DNA of 64,000 bases, from contig JBBPEB010000024.1 of assembly GCA_039096225.1 (NCBI GenBank), positions 124,001 to 188,000 on the forward strand, written 5' to 3'. Position 1 is the first letter of the stretch. Every line of letters begins with the position of its first letter. The notes beneath the pieces were generated by a model. It had not been told where the DNA came from, ran no database searches, and worked only from the letters and a program-made list of their open reading frames with translations. The translations under genes and the position numbers were made by a program. The stretch comes from Blastocystis sp. Blastoise (lineage: Eukaryota; Sar; Bigyra; Opalinata; Blastocystidae). Positions 14,231 through 26,600 of this stretch are shown here, one piece after another.

Positions 14231-14623
14231 GCGTCTGATCATAGTGATAGACTAACAAACCTATTAACATCTACTACTCTTACAGGATTCCAATATACAG
14301 ATGAAAGCTTAAAAACAAAAATAGATGATTCAAACAGTTGCAATGGATTCTATAGAGTCAATGATATTCCTAAATACATTCTATACAAAAACTTAGTATT
14401 CGCCCAAATGAATGGGATTCCCAATGTGATAAACTCCTTAGACGAAGTGGAGATCTTTATACGTAAGTACAGTCATGATACGGGCTACTCATTACGAGTG
14501 ATTAGAAGTTCAAGTACTTATATCGTTTATGGATGCCCAATCAAGATGTGTAATTTTGTTTGTAAGTACAGATGCGAAGAAGATTCCTTTCGTTTAGTCA
14601 AGTATCATATACATGATATAAAT
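14231..14623 (+). pseudogene. MULE N-terminal zinc-finger exon, isolated remnant
   Basis: An open exon bounded by an AG acceptor (CACTTATAG) and a GTATAT donor. It ends in a zinc-finger segment (GYSLRVIRSSSTYIVYGCP, then CNFVCKYR and HIHD) with the same layout as the first exon of the MULE gene at 12.8-13.1 kb on the other strand. A following AT-rich intron is plausible, but no catalytic core lies downstream. The remnant is therefore an N-terminal fragment of a different MULE subfamily, head to head with the intact gene. Confidence 0.55.
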
Positions 14624-15506
14624 GTATATATATATATATATATATCCATTTAATATTTATTATTACTTTATTTATATTTATATATAATATAATTAATATG
14701 AATTATATAAATATATTTTTATATAGTAATATATATATATTGTTATGCTAATATATGTATTTATTCTTTTCATCTCTAGAGATGCTCAAGGTTTCAGTCA
14801 AAACTATTATTTTTAATAAAAAACGGAAATGCCCCGAAAAAGATATACAATACATATTGTAGAATGAATAATAGTCGTATTAATCACTATGAGGCAGGGT
14901 GGCCTATTTAAGAGTTTTGGTTGGTTAATTTTTAAAATAGTCCAATAATTTGTCTTTAAAAATTTGACCTTCTAAAAAAGTGGTTTAGAGAAGGAATTTT
15001 TCTAAAAAACAAGAAAAAATAATTCTAAGTCGATATTATTTTTCTATTTTTCTTTATTCTTCTCATATAGAGTTAATATGAGGTTTTTGACATTATATTC
15101 AATCAATAGGGTCTTTATTTGACAAACAGAGCTGCTTTTTATGTTTGTTTTCTTAACATTAGTGGTTTGGAAATGTTGACTTATTTTCAATAAAAATTGC
15201 TAAACGGTGTTCAATAGACCATCTAGACTCATAATATAAAGAAAAAAAACTTGTTTTATGATGTTTATAAAAAAGAGTCAAAAACAAAAATTCAGACAGT
15301 CAAATTTTGTAATACACGGTAATTTTTTTCATTTCAAAAAAAAAGCAAAATTTGAAACTTGGTCTTTTGTTTATTTTTTTGCTCAACTTGACGTATAATT
15401 ATATATTTACTTTAATTACATTATTTCTTATTTAGTTACAGTGTTCTCTTTTCAAATTTATTGTATTATTTCTATTTTATTTTACTTAATTCATTAGTTT
15501 ATTTAG
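14624..15506. other. Noncoding spacer
   Basis: No coding segment, RNA gene or transposon end could be supported here. Confidence 0.4.
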
Positions 15507-16912
15507 GAATCTGGTCGTTCACAGATTAAGCAACTCTCTGGGTCGTGAAACAATGTTCTGTGCCATCCCTGATGGTCTAACTTGGTCAGAAAGTGCTTTC
15601 TGTATATAATTATATTTTACAATTAGTTTAATTTATTTAATTTATCTTTATTCTATAGTATAGAGTGATTCCTGGTTCTCCAACGTGTTTCTTGTGTCTT
15701 CTATGTCAGTTTGGTAAGTTTATTTATTAATTATATTATAATTACTTTTATTATTATTATTTTTATTTTATTTATTTATTTTTATATTTATTTAATATAT
15801 TAATTGATTTAATTTATTTATTTCCTTTTTAACTATTATTTTTATAATATTTTTGATATAATAAATTATATATATTTAGATATAGTATTTAAGACTTTAA
15901 TTACGTGACCCAACTTTTTAAATTTAATTTATTCTTCTCAGTTCTTTTATACATAAAAAGAAGAGTATTATATATATATGTATTATTATTATTATTATTA
16001 TTATTATGTTTTTATCATCCCCTATCTCTAGATACTCTACGCCTATTCTGCACGGATAACTACTTTATCGGAAGCACTAGTATCTCTCACTCGAATGGAT
16101 CCATCCTATGTGTGTACATTAGTCTATATTAGGCATTCATTGATCACATCACAAAAAAAAACTGAACTCGTAACTATATATATATATATATATATATTCA
16201 TTATTCTATTTATATGAATATCTATTATATATATAATAGACTCTATTTATTCTCAATTTACTGGCTGCTATTCAAGTATATTTATTTCTGGCTATTTCTC
16301 TTTGTACGTAACTCTATCACCTCGTCATTTCTGCTATCAAATATATTGATGTCAACACACCTGATCTAGCATCACCACGATTACTTGATTATATTTCTGC
16401 TTCTCCTATTGTCCTGAACTTCATGGTATATTGATTATTTTATAATCAGTGACTTCCAAAAGGCCCTTTTTTTTTGCGGTGCCGCAATTGTCACAGAAAA
16501 ATGTGACACTTTTGTTAATTTTTGACAGTGTAAAAATATTTATTATTATATTAAGTCATATTAAGTCTGACTTAAAGCGACTTTATGTGACTGTCAAAAA
16601 AAGTCACCGCAAGTGTCACAAAAAGTCGGGAAGGCACTGTTTATAATATTATATATATATATCCTTATATATAGATCATACTTCATTTTTCTGTTCTCTT
16701 GATGAACGAAAGGAATGGGCTACTGCTGTATATATATATATATTCTGATTATTATTATTATTATTAAATTATGTTATAATTATATAGCTCTTAAAGAAGT
16801 TCTGTTCCTTTATATTACGTGGTGTAGTGAGCAGTTCCACGTCATTCGACGCGTCATCGTTCAACGCGTCATCGGATCCCTAACTGAAACTGAGTATAAA
16901 GTTTAGCTCATC

Positions 16913-16947
<35 letters not shown>

Positions 16948-17255
16948 CTATCTCTATGTAATTTATAACTATATATAACTATAATTATTTCTATATAGTG
17001 AAGTTAGTTATCTTTCTCTCCCTAATACTACTAGTAGTCTCTTCCAAATGAACCCCTTCTTCCAATATATATATATCTCACCTATCCTGAACCTTATCTG
17101 CTTTATGTCAAGGAACACATCGAAGAAGTGAACGATATATTCACGGGAATCGACCCATTAACAGCCCCTCTACTGATATTCACAAGATTATTTTGAAATA
17201 TACAAATAATATTCATAGCATGGAAGCTTCATTCTATTTCAATAAGTATATATAT
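15507..17255 (+). pseudogene. Exon-like pieces of an unrecognised intron-rich gene, interrupted by a MITE
   Basis: Several + strand segments look coding and end at GT/AG-type borders: NLVVHRLSNSLGRETMFCAI (about 15508-15600), AIKYIDVNTPDLASPRLLDY (about 16330-16400), and CSLDERKEWATA followed after an AT-rich intron by LKEVLFLYITWCSEQFHVIR and ETEYKV-stop (ending about 16907). Further on, LTYPEPYLLYVKEHIEEVND lies at about 17088-17150. The helix SLDERKEWATALKEV resembles the C-terminal helix of PH domains, but that is a weak guess. The phases do not all join, one frameshift is visible near 17170, and a 193-bp MITE sits inside, so the gene is probably dead. I do not recognise the family. Confidence 0.3.
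16447..16639. mobile_element. hAT-type MITE, copy 1 (193 bp, 8-bp TSD TTTATAAT)
   Basis: The termini are CAGTGACTTCC and, on the other strand, CAGTGCCTTCCC. It is flanked by perfect 8-bp direct repeats TTTATAAT at 16439-16446 and 16640-16647. CAGTG-type termini and an 8-bp target duplication are typical of hAT elements. It is too short to encode a transposase. A reading frame crosses it but is identical in the other copy and is not a gene. Confidence 0.85.
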
Positions 17256-17303
17256 ATATTATTACTGTTAGTATATATTTGTTATTATTATATTTATTAA
17301 ATA

Positions 17304-17332
17304 CTAGCGGGTGGCATCGGCTTCGCCGATGC
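17304..17332 (-). other. Helitron 3' terminus: hairpin plus CTAG
   Basis: On the minus strand, 6 nt separate a perfect 8-bp hairpin (GCATCGGC, loop GAA, GCCGATGC) from CTAG, which is followed by T. A GC-rich hairpin shortly before a terminal CTRR, inserted between A and T, is the defining 3' end of Helitrons. It lies 240 bp beyond the helicase stop codon on the correct side. The spacing to CTAG is a little shorter than usual. Confidence 0.75.
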
Positions 17333-17569
17333 TATGTATCTGTTAAGTCTTTGTCTATAATTTAATTTTTTTGCGACACATTTTTATTCAAAAATAAATG
17401 TTTTAAACTAAACAATATGATTGGTAAGAATTATTTAATAACATAAAAAATAAACAAATAAATCATTAAAAATTGAAAATTAAAAACAAATATTCATAAA
17501 CAATAAGACAAAATAAGAAAATTTAAAAACATAAAAAAACATATAACAAAATGCAACAACAAAAATAAA

Positions 17570-20500
17570 TTACAATACTCCATTAAATACACAATTTTTC
17601 GTAAACCATTCATTACTATTTCTGATTAATTGACCTTGATTAATATTATCATTCTTTATAAACATTTTTATACCATGAAAAGAACGTACTCTACTTAAAG
17701 CAACATATAATTGACCATGACTAAATACAGGTCTTTCTAAATAAATACCTACATTTTGAAATGTTTGACCTTGTGATTTATTAATAGTCATAGCAAAAGC
17801 TAATCTGACAGGAAATTGTTTTCTACTTAACTTACATGGTAAATCACTATCATCTACTATAAATTTAATTCTTGGAATCAATACTATATCTTGTCCTTCT
17901 AACATATTATCAGTTCTTACTAATAATTGACTTCTTATTACATTTGGTTTTGTATCTAATACTACTAATCTCGTTCCATTACATAATCCTCTCTTTATAT
18001 CTAAATTTCTTAATAACATAATAACTGAACCTCTTTTCAATTCTAAATTATGAGGTGGACATCCTTGAGGAATTAAACTATTTAAATATTCTGTACTATA
18101 AGCATCTCTTTCATCTATATCTTCTACTTCTTCTGCTAATTCATCATGACTATAATAATGATGAGAACTTGATCTTATCATATTTTGAATTCTTTCATTA
18201 ATTAAATATGCTTGTTCATTTGTTGCACATAATATACAATTTGAAGCTAATTTCTGTCTATATATATCTGTATTTGAATCATTAATAAATTCATGAAATA
18301 TCTCTTCACCTATATTCTCATCACAAATACATTCTCTTGGAATATGTACTTTATCTTTTGATAATAATCTTAATTTATTATTACATCTCTCACCATTTCC
18401 TATCTTCAATAAGAATTCTTTAAATTCTATTTCATTTGCATTTGCTCTCATATTTTCTGTCAATTGAAATTGATTAAATTCATTCCAAATATCTAAATAT
18501 TTAATACATAAAGGAACTATATCAGCTTCTTTTCCATGAGCTACTACTGGTAAACATTGTCTAAAATCTCCACCTAATACTATTGTTTTACCTGCAAATG
18601 GAATATCTATCTCATCATTATATAAGAATCTTAATAATCGATCAACTACTTTTAAAGCATATTTAGAAGCCATAGGAGCTTCATCCCATATTATTATTTT
18701 ACATTTCTTAATTTGTTCTGCTCTTGGAGATCCTCTTGAAATAGAAGAAGAAGAAGATTCATTTAATTCAAAAGGTAATCCAAATTGTGAATGAGATGTT
18801 TTTCCTCCACATAATAAAGTAGCTGCAATACCTGTCCATGCAACTGCTATCACATCATCTATATTATTTCTTATTGATTTAATTATTGTATTATAAAGAA
18901 ATGTTTTTCCAGTTCCTCCTGGTCCATCTATAAAAAACATATTATTTCTATGAGGTTCATTATTATTCACTGATTCCATTATTGATTCATATACTCTTCT
19001 TTGTCCTTCATTCAATAAACTTATATTTCTTTCTGCTATTCTATGATCTTCTTCAAAATTAATTCCTTCGGATTCATAATCTATCATATTAGTATTATTA
19101 TCAAATTGTGGTAAATTAGTACTTTGATATCCTCCATTATGTTTATTTGTATCTATAACACTTCTTATATGATTTAATGCTCTAGGTATACAATATTCTT
19201 CTATTATTCTATTCACTTCATTATCTTCTGAATCTAATACATATGCATCTTGTCTATCTATACTTATATATTCATTTATATATTGATGAAAGAAATCATC
19301 TATCATATCATTCCTATAAGTATTCCAAATAGATAATGGATCAGTAATAGGATAATAAGAACAAAGTAAACCAAATAATTGTCTTAATTGCCAAGGAGTA
19401 GCATCTATTACTTCATTTGCAAGAATATCATAATATTCTGTATCATCTACTAATAATCCTCTTGCTATACAGGATTCTCTATATGTATTATATATTTGAC
19501 CTTCATAACATTTTAAATCATCAAAACTTAATGGACGACTTACATGTAATAAAAGTATTCTTAAACAAAATAAATTATCATTTGTAGGATCCATATAAGG
19601 AAGTCTTCCTATTACTTTATTATTTCTTCTTCTATGATTCCATTTCTTTAATTTTGAATCATATGTATAATATTTAGGAAATTCTATATAAGTTAAAATA
19701 GAGGGTTCATCCATTGTTCCTCTTGATTCTTCATTTATATATAAATCATTCATTTTAAAATATGCTGTTAACATTGTATCTTGATTCATTATTCTATCTA
19801 AAGCTCTTTCTTCATCTCCTTCCACATAATATACAGTTCTATCATTCTCATCATGAATATCTAAAGTAATTACACTCACATTACAATATTTTATTGGAAA
19901 GCCATATATTCTCCACATAGCTTCAGGAGCTGATAAATATCTTCCTTTTAAATAAGATTTCATTTCATTTGGTATTTCTATTTCATTTATATTTGAATTA
20001 TTTGGATTATTATTATTAGTATTATTATTAGTATCTTCTCTTGCTATTTCTGCATTAATAGAATCATGTCCTTTAAAAGCATATTTAAATATATATTTAG
20101 GACTTCTTACTGAAGAACATACTTCTACATTAATATGGCAACCTATTCTTAATGATAAATATGGATTATATGGAACTACCCATCTATTATCTAAAGTATT
20201 ATTTACATTTGATTGTCTACCTATTACATATACTCTACCATTATCTCTTCTTCTATAATTTGGATATCCATCTTCATTTATTGTAGTTTCATTTCTATAA
20301 TCTTTTGGAAATTTCTTTGAACAATATTGTTGACCATTTATTTCTTTCATACATTGAGATGTTCTTGTATGAGGACCATGCATATTCATTGAAGTAATAA
20401 TTTCATATAATCTTGGATTCTTTATAGGATCAGGAATTTCTGCACATATATAGGAATCTATATCTTCAGGAGTTCTTAATTTATATTCATTCTCTAAAGT

Positions 20501-23500
20501 AATTAAAATATGTGCATGAGGCATTCCTCTCTTCTGATATTCTATTGAATAACATAAACATTTTACTTCTCCAAATACTTTAAAATTTGTTATCAAATGA
20601 GTTAAGATTTTCAATTTTATATAAAATACTCTATCTACTATATCAGGTCTCATCCAAGGTTGTTGACCTTCTTCTAATGATTCTAAGATTTCTGGTCAAT
20701 TTGGATTGCAAGTCATGGTTATAAATAAATCTGGTTTACCATAAGCTCTTACAATAGCCATTGTTTCTAAATAGGAATTCTTCATATATCGAGGACCACC
20801 TACAAAACTTGATGGAATAATAACTGCTTTTCCCATTCTACTTCTTATATATTCATCACTAAATCCATTTCGTATCATCTCATTCACTGTATCTCGAAAT
20901 ACAGAATATTTCTCTGATCTTAATTTTGTTTGATTATTTGCTATAAATAATAATCTTGAATATTCTATTTTTGTAGCTGCATCAACCATAAATTGTAATA
21001 ATAATTTTTCAAATAATAATAAATAATTCTTATGATTAGGATGTCTTGCATATAATAAATAAGAATAGAATTCTCTTAATGAAATAGTAGGTATAGTATA
21101 AAATTCATTTCCTAAAATATCTAATGGAAATCCTCTTTCTGATCTATTTCTAAAAATTGGAATAATTCTCATAGATTTTGAATCATCTCCATTACTATCA
21201 TTATTCTCTGTATGATTACTATTTATTCTATAATTATTTCTATTATTTAATTCATTTTCTACTTCTTTTATTATTTCATTCTCATTATTATTATTATTAG
21301 TTGTTGTTCTTGTAGAAATATTTCTATTATTATTATTATTATTATTTTGACGATTTAAATGTAATTCAGAATTATGTATAATATTAGAAGTAGATTCTAA
21401 ACTCCATAATGGTAATCCATAAGGAAACATTAATGGATATATTAAAGGATCACAAAAAGGATTATTATAGCTAAGATTTGTTATTTGTTGTTCTGATATA
21501 TTTTCATTATTATTTTCATTTTCATTATTATTTTCATTATTATTTTCATTATTATTATCATTTCTTCTTCTTCTTCTTGGATAACATGAAAGATTAATAT
21601 TTGGTAAACCTTCATCATTTTGTTTTGGTATAATCATAGCTATTTCATTTGTTGTAGTAGGAGCATTAAATCTTCTCCTATCATCATAATTACTTATTTT
21701 AAATTGTAATTTTAAATTTACTTGTGAATAAGTAGTATTATTTATTCTTCTTGATTCTGTTACTTGTTCATGTAATGTTTTAAAAGATTCATAAATTTTA
21801 TTATTATTTCTTATCATAGAATCAATACTTAATAATAAATCAGAAGATAATTCTGAAAACATACTATTTCCATTTCGAATATGAAGAGCTTCTTCTTCAT
21901 CATAAATATATATTTGATTAAAAGAAGGAGGAGAATTATCAGAAGGATATAAATCACTCATAGAATGATATACATTACCATGAACTCTATAAAAATATGG
22001 TCATGGACCATTCATTCTTGTTACTACATTAGAACATGACATAGAAGCAAAAGCAAAAGCATTATTATATCTTCTTATCTCATTTCTAAATAATTTATTA
22101 TTTGTTGTCTGACTCTTTAATTGATTTAATAATTCATTTGGAAGATTTATAGGTGATTCTACTTTCACTTTCCCATTATTACAACACATTGTATAATTTG
22201 AATTTCTTGTAATGATATAATCATGATCTCCTTCATAAAAATAAAATGAATTTCGTGCTCTAGAAGACTCTGTATTATACTGTAAGTGTGAAACATATTT
22301 ATTAAAATTATAGTTTGCTCTTTCTGCTTCAAAATGAATAGCTTCACAATGAATACAAACATGATTCATTTTACCTATATTATAATATTCATATTTATTA
22401 TTTCTATGAATATCTCTTTCATTCTCTTCTATTATTTGTTCTCCATTTCCTATACATAATATAATAATAGTTTTATTATCATAATGAAAGAATTATAATG
22501 ATAATATAATATTAAGCATACTTAATTTAATACATGCTTCACAATTTTCAAATCTTATTACAATAGGAATATTGTTATTATTTTCTCCATTATTATTTTC
22601 ATTTTGATTATCTATATCTATATCGTTATTATTTGTAGAGTTTATTGGCTGTATTTGCAAAATAGGATTATTAGTAGTATTAGGAGGAATAATAGGTGTG
22701 AAATCACTATCTGAACTTGAATCATTATCTGAAGTAGAAGAATCAAAATTAATTCTTCTTCTATGATTATTTATTTTTGCTGATAATAAATTATTATTAT
22801 TAGGATTTTGAATAGGAGATATTTGATAATAATTTAATATATCTAATATTGATGATCTTGGTAGAGGAGGAATAATAGAATTATTATTATTATTATTATG
22901 AGAAGAAGAAGAAGAATTAATAATTCTTGAATCAAGAGGAGATAATCTAGGAGGTGTTATAATAGGTGATAATCTAGGAGGTGTTATAATGAGAGAAGTA
23001 GAAGGAAATACTATTTGATTATTTGTATTAGAATTTGGTGTATTATGTATAGATGGAGTATGATTATTATTGCTATTATTATCTGATAGAATATCATTAT
23101 TGTGTTGATTATGTAAAGGAGTTATAGGATTATTTAATATAGTAGGTTGTGTATTATCATTTGTATCATTATTTTCAAAAACAAAAGTAGAATTAAAACT
23201 ATCATCAACTATTGATTGAGACATATTTTCATTGTTGTTATTATTTATGTCAGTTTCTATAAAATCTGTTTCATTAATTAATGTTTGAGCAATATTTTCA
23301 TTATTTAAATTTGTATAATTATTTAAATTTGATTCAATAAAATTTGTTTCACTAATTAATGTGCCGATTGCATTATTAATAGATAAGTTTGTATAATTAT
23401 TTTGAGTTGAAGTAACACTTGAAATTAGAGAAGAAGAAGATATAGTTTCTATATAGTTTTGTTGTATTTGATGTTGTTCACTTATTTGATATACATTATT

Positions 23501-23658
23501 TAATGAATTATTTGTATTGAATAATGAATTATCTTGATTTAAATCATTTTGACTTTCGTCTAATATTTGATTATTTCTCTTTTTTGATTTGTGAGTATTC
23601 AAAAAATTTCCAAATATATCTCTTCTTTTAAGAGAATTAGATTGTTTTCGTTTTATCC
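17570..23658 (-). pseudogene. Helitron Rep-helicase transposase, full-length frame with three in-frame stops
   Basis: This is the rolling-circle transposase of a Helitron. From about 23658 to 17570 one minus-strand frame is open except for TAA at 22493-22495, TGA at 22001-22003 and TGA at 20696-20698. The four open blocks are in register with no frameshift. Order: Asn-rich low-complexity N-terminus; a cysteine-rich segment (HVCIHCEAIHFEAERA); the Helitron-like N/Rep region; the PIF1-family helicase. In the last block (from the ATG at 20653) the HUH motif is MPHAHI (H46, H48). The two Rep tyrosines are in PKYIFKYAFKG (Y187, Y191). Walker A is GPGGTGKT (577-584) and Walker B IIWDEAP (about 654-660). 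Later motifs are GGDFRQ, TENMRA, TINKSQGQ and YVALSRV. The 20696 TGA falls in MTCNPN*PEI, where Helitrons have Trp. All three stops could arise by single C-to-T or G-to-A changes. The upstream start is unclear: the frame can begin at an acceptor (CTATAG) near 23658. Confidence 0.9.
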
Positions 23659-23860
23659 CTATAGTATTACATATAATTAGTTTATATAAGAATGTAATTA
23701 AATATGTATTATTATCTTAAAAATATATACATATTTAAATTATTATCTTCATTATATTTATATAAAAAAATATTTAACCAAACAAAAAGTAAGTTTAAAA
23801 AGAAAAAAAAGTAAATAACAATACAAATCTAACAAAATATAAAATAACAAAACAAAGCTC

Positions 23861-24980
23861 TTAATAATAATCAAGAGGAGATAAAGGACAAATAGGTGAA
23901 GTAGGAGGTGAAACCTCTCTATCACTATAAGGAGGACTTGATAGATCCTCTTCATCCTCTTCTTTATCATTTTTATTATTATTTGATAAAAGAACTATTA
24001 TAATATTTTAATTTATATATATATTACATACCTGAGTGTTTTTCTTTATTACTGGATAATTCTTTAGTTTTATTTGCAAATAGAGTTGTATTATCTTTGT
24101 ATATAAATCTATTAATAACTTCTGAGTCATCGTTACCTATTTATATAAACTATTTCTATTAAAAATCATACTATCACAATTAACCGAGAATAGTTTACTC
24201 TCAAAGAATTGTTTTTCAATATTATTACTAAAATGACTATTTTCTAAATAAAAATATATTAAAAATAGTTAATATTAAAATGTACCTTCGCTTCCTTTAT
24301 AATTTAAACAAAAGCAAGAAGAGTGAAATTCGAATATGTTCTCTATTCTCTTGTACTCTATGTATATAAGAAAATATAAAACGTTTAGTCAAATTGAAAC
24401 AAACATAATACAAAAAATAATAATAGCATAGCATCACTCTTAGTGATATGCTATTATGGAAAAGAAACAAAATATATAATAATAAGTTTCTAATCAATAT
24501 CAAATAAATATTTATTTATATCGTTGATATATATTAAATTTTTCTAACCTTAGACTATACTGAATACTCAATATTATAAATAGATGAGATTCTTATTATA
24601 TAGGTTAATATTTAATACATAACACAAAATAATAAATAAATAAATGATATCAAGTATAACAAATTATTATATATTTAAAAACAGAAAAAAATTAAAAAAC
24701 TCAAGTAAAACAAAAATAAAATTAAATAAAATACTTTTACAATTTATATTAAACATTGCAGATTCTTTCCTGCATTTTTCACACTTAGTGAGACAACATT
24801 CATCCTCTTCTTTACCTAATATATATATAGATATAATTGAATTTAGTACTATATACTTTTTACTAATGCAGTTTCATTTGAATTATTTCTATTTTTCATA
24901 GAACGAATTTCTAAATATATAATTATAAGTAATATTAATACATACTTTGATTTAAATAATGTTTTGACCTTTTAGAATCT

Positions 24981-25027
<47 letters not shown>

Positions 25028-25871
25028 TTGAACAGATTTCAGTATCTGCTATATCGTCTATATTGTATATTAGTAAATAAAATGATTATATACTATTCAT
25101 TATTGATAAATCAACATCTATATATATATATATGTATTATAATATAATCATAATATATAAATATATAAGTAATATAATTTAGAATGATATGATATGTACC
25201 AACTGGATTTGAAAGAATAGAAGAAGCAACTATATATGTAATGATTATTATATATTACGGCATATATTATAATATTTGTACCAAAAATATATAATATAAT
25301 AAAAAATCATACCATTTGGTATTGATTGAATAGAAGAAGTACCTAGATAAAAGAATTTTTATTTTATATTATATTTTAATACATATTATAATATAAAAAC
25401 TATATATATAATATATATTTACTGTTTAATGAATTAGGGATCAATGAGGAGTCTATAAATAGAAAAAGAATAAGTATATATATAGCATATATAATATATA
25501 TAATATGTATATGTACTATTCATAGAATTAGGTATCAATGAGGAGTCTATAAATAAATAATAAATTAGTATATATAGTATACATATAATATGTATATAAA
25601 ATGTATAATTACTGTTTGTGGAATTAGGTATCGATGAGAAGTCTATATATAAATGAGATAAGATATTGCAGTATAATATTTAATAAATATTTTATAATAT
25701 ATAAAATATAATATTTTATATATACTATTTAATGAAGAAGCGCTCGATGAAGGGTCTATATATATAATAATATATACATTATAACGTAATATTAAATATA
25801 TATATAAATTATATATATATGTACTATTAAGGAAAAAAGGTTATTTAAAGAACATATTTGTAGTAATGAAT

Positions 25872-25907
<36 letters not shown>

Positions 25908-26600
25908 TTTATAGAATATATTGTCGATAAAGAATCTATAAAAGAAAGATATCATTATATATTATAAAATAATATTTAAATAATATTTATAATATATATA
26001 TACCTCCCAAAAAAGAAGGAATATTTGAATAATCTACATATATAAAATAATTATTACTCATAAGATATAATATATATAATATGTATATGTACTATTCATG
26101 GAATTCGGAATCGAACTGGAGTCTATAGAAATATAGAATAGTATATATAATATATATAGTATATATATGTTTGATTAACATTATTCATATATAGATTCTT
26201 ACTCAAATTATGTACAAAAATAATAATTTAATATTGTAATAATATTATATTTTAAAGAGTTGAAAACGAAAATCAAAAATAATATATATATTTAATTTAG
26301 AAAATATAAACTGTTTAAAAATTCAATTATCTTGTGTTAAAATAAAGAATTATATAATAATAGAAAAAGAAATATTAATTTTTAATCAATTAAAAGATAA
26401 ACCAATTATTAATAAAAATATATTATATTACTAAATATAATAATAATATAAATGTATATCTACCTTCTTGATTGTATTGTGACAACAAAGACAATAACGG
26501 GCATTCCATATCTAAACTTGAGTCTAAATAATTAAAAAAATCTCAATAAAATTAATAATATACCATCGTGACTATTATAATTTCTTTTGGATCTAGTCAT
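23861..26600 (-). CDS. 20-exon gene with symmetric 30-nt microexons; acidic, cysteine-containing protein of unknown function
   Basis: Minus-strand exons: 26600-26564, 26523-26464, 26122-26093, 26033-26004, 25935-25906, 25752-25723, 25642-25613, 25546-25517, 25452-25423, 25342-25313, 25229-25200, 25117-25094, 25057-25028, 24981-24946, 24910-24857, 24815-24735, 24357-24286, 24243-24172, 24136-24032, 23994-23861. Every intron has GT...AG borders and is phase 1. The total is 975 nt, 324 codons plus TAA, with no internal stop, which strongly supports the model. Ten exons are exactly 30 nt and encode degenerate decapeptides such as DSSSIPNSMN, DSSLIPNSLN, DFSSIPNSTN and STSSIQSIPN. The start is MTRSKRNYNSHDDSS. 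The second half has Cys-rich exons (ECCLTKCEKCRKES, HSSCFCLNYKGSE) that could bind zinc. The acidic C-terminus ends PICPLSPLDYY. I do not recognise the family. It lies on the same strand as, and just upstream of, the Helitron. Confidence 0.75.
24984..25026. repeat. (AT)n intron filler
   Basis: An AT dinucleotide run forming most of one intron of the microexon gene, between the exons 25057-25028 and 24981-24946. Confidence 0.85.
25028..26122 (-). repeat. Tandem exon-intron array, about 12 units of roughly 100 bp
   Basis: Units consist of a 30-nt exon (one of 24 nt) plus an AT-rich intron, with starts spaced about 66-113 bp apart. Neighbouring exons are clearly related (for example ACTCCTCATTGATCCCTAAT and ACTCCTCATTGATACCTAAT). 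A further unit near 25825-25854 has lost its AG acceptor and would contain a stop. Since all units are 3n and phase 1, skipping it leaves the frame intact. Confidence 0.75.

Larger units (their letters stand above)
17304..23860 (-). mobile_element. Helitron, near-complete; 5' end not located
   Basis: The element runs from the hairpin/CTAG end at 17304 through the Rep-helicase frame. The 5' TC end should lie upstream of about 23660 on the minus strand, but no diagnostic sequence fixes it. The same-strand microexon gene at 23861-26600 could be outside the element or a passenger inside it. Confidence 0.6.

Noticed and set aside
16449-16646. 65-codon frame shared with 43863-44054
   Set aside because: Both lie entirely inside copies of the same MITE, which explains their identity.
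17570-23658. Genetic-code reassignment (TGA as Trp, TAA as Gln)
   Set aside because: Two TGA codons fit Trp positions in the Helitron, but TGG is used normally elsewhere in the same frame. The 640-codon MULE core exon contains no internal TAA, TAG or TGA, and reading past the final Helitron TAA gives only low-complexity sequence. Nonsense mutation is simpler.
23758-23970. Hydrophobic 70-codon minus-strand frame
   Set aside because: It overlaps the last exon of the microexon gene in another frame. The exon frame (acidic, ending SPLDYY) is supported by phase consistency over 20 exons.
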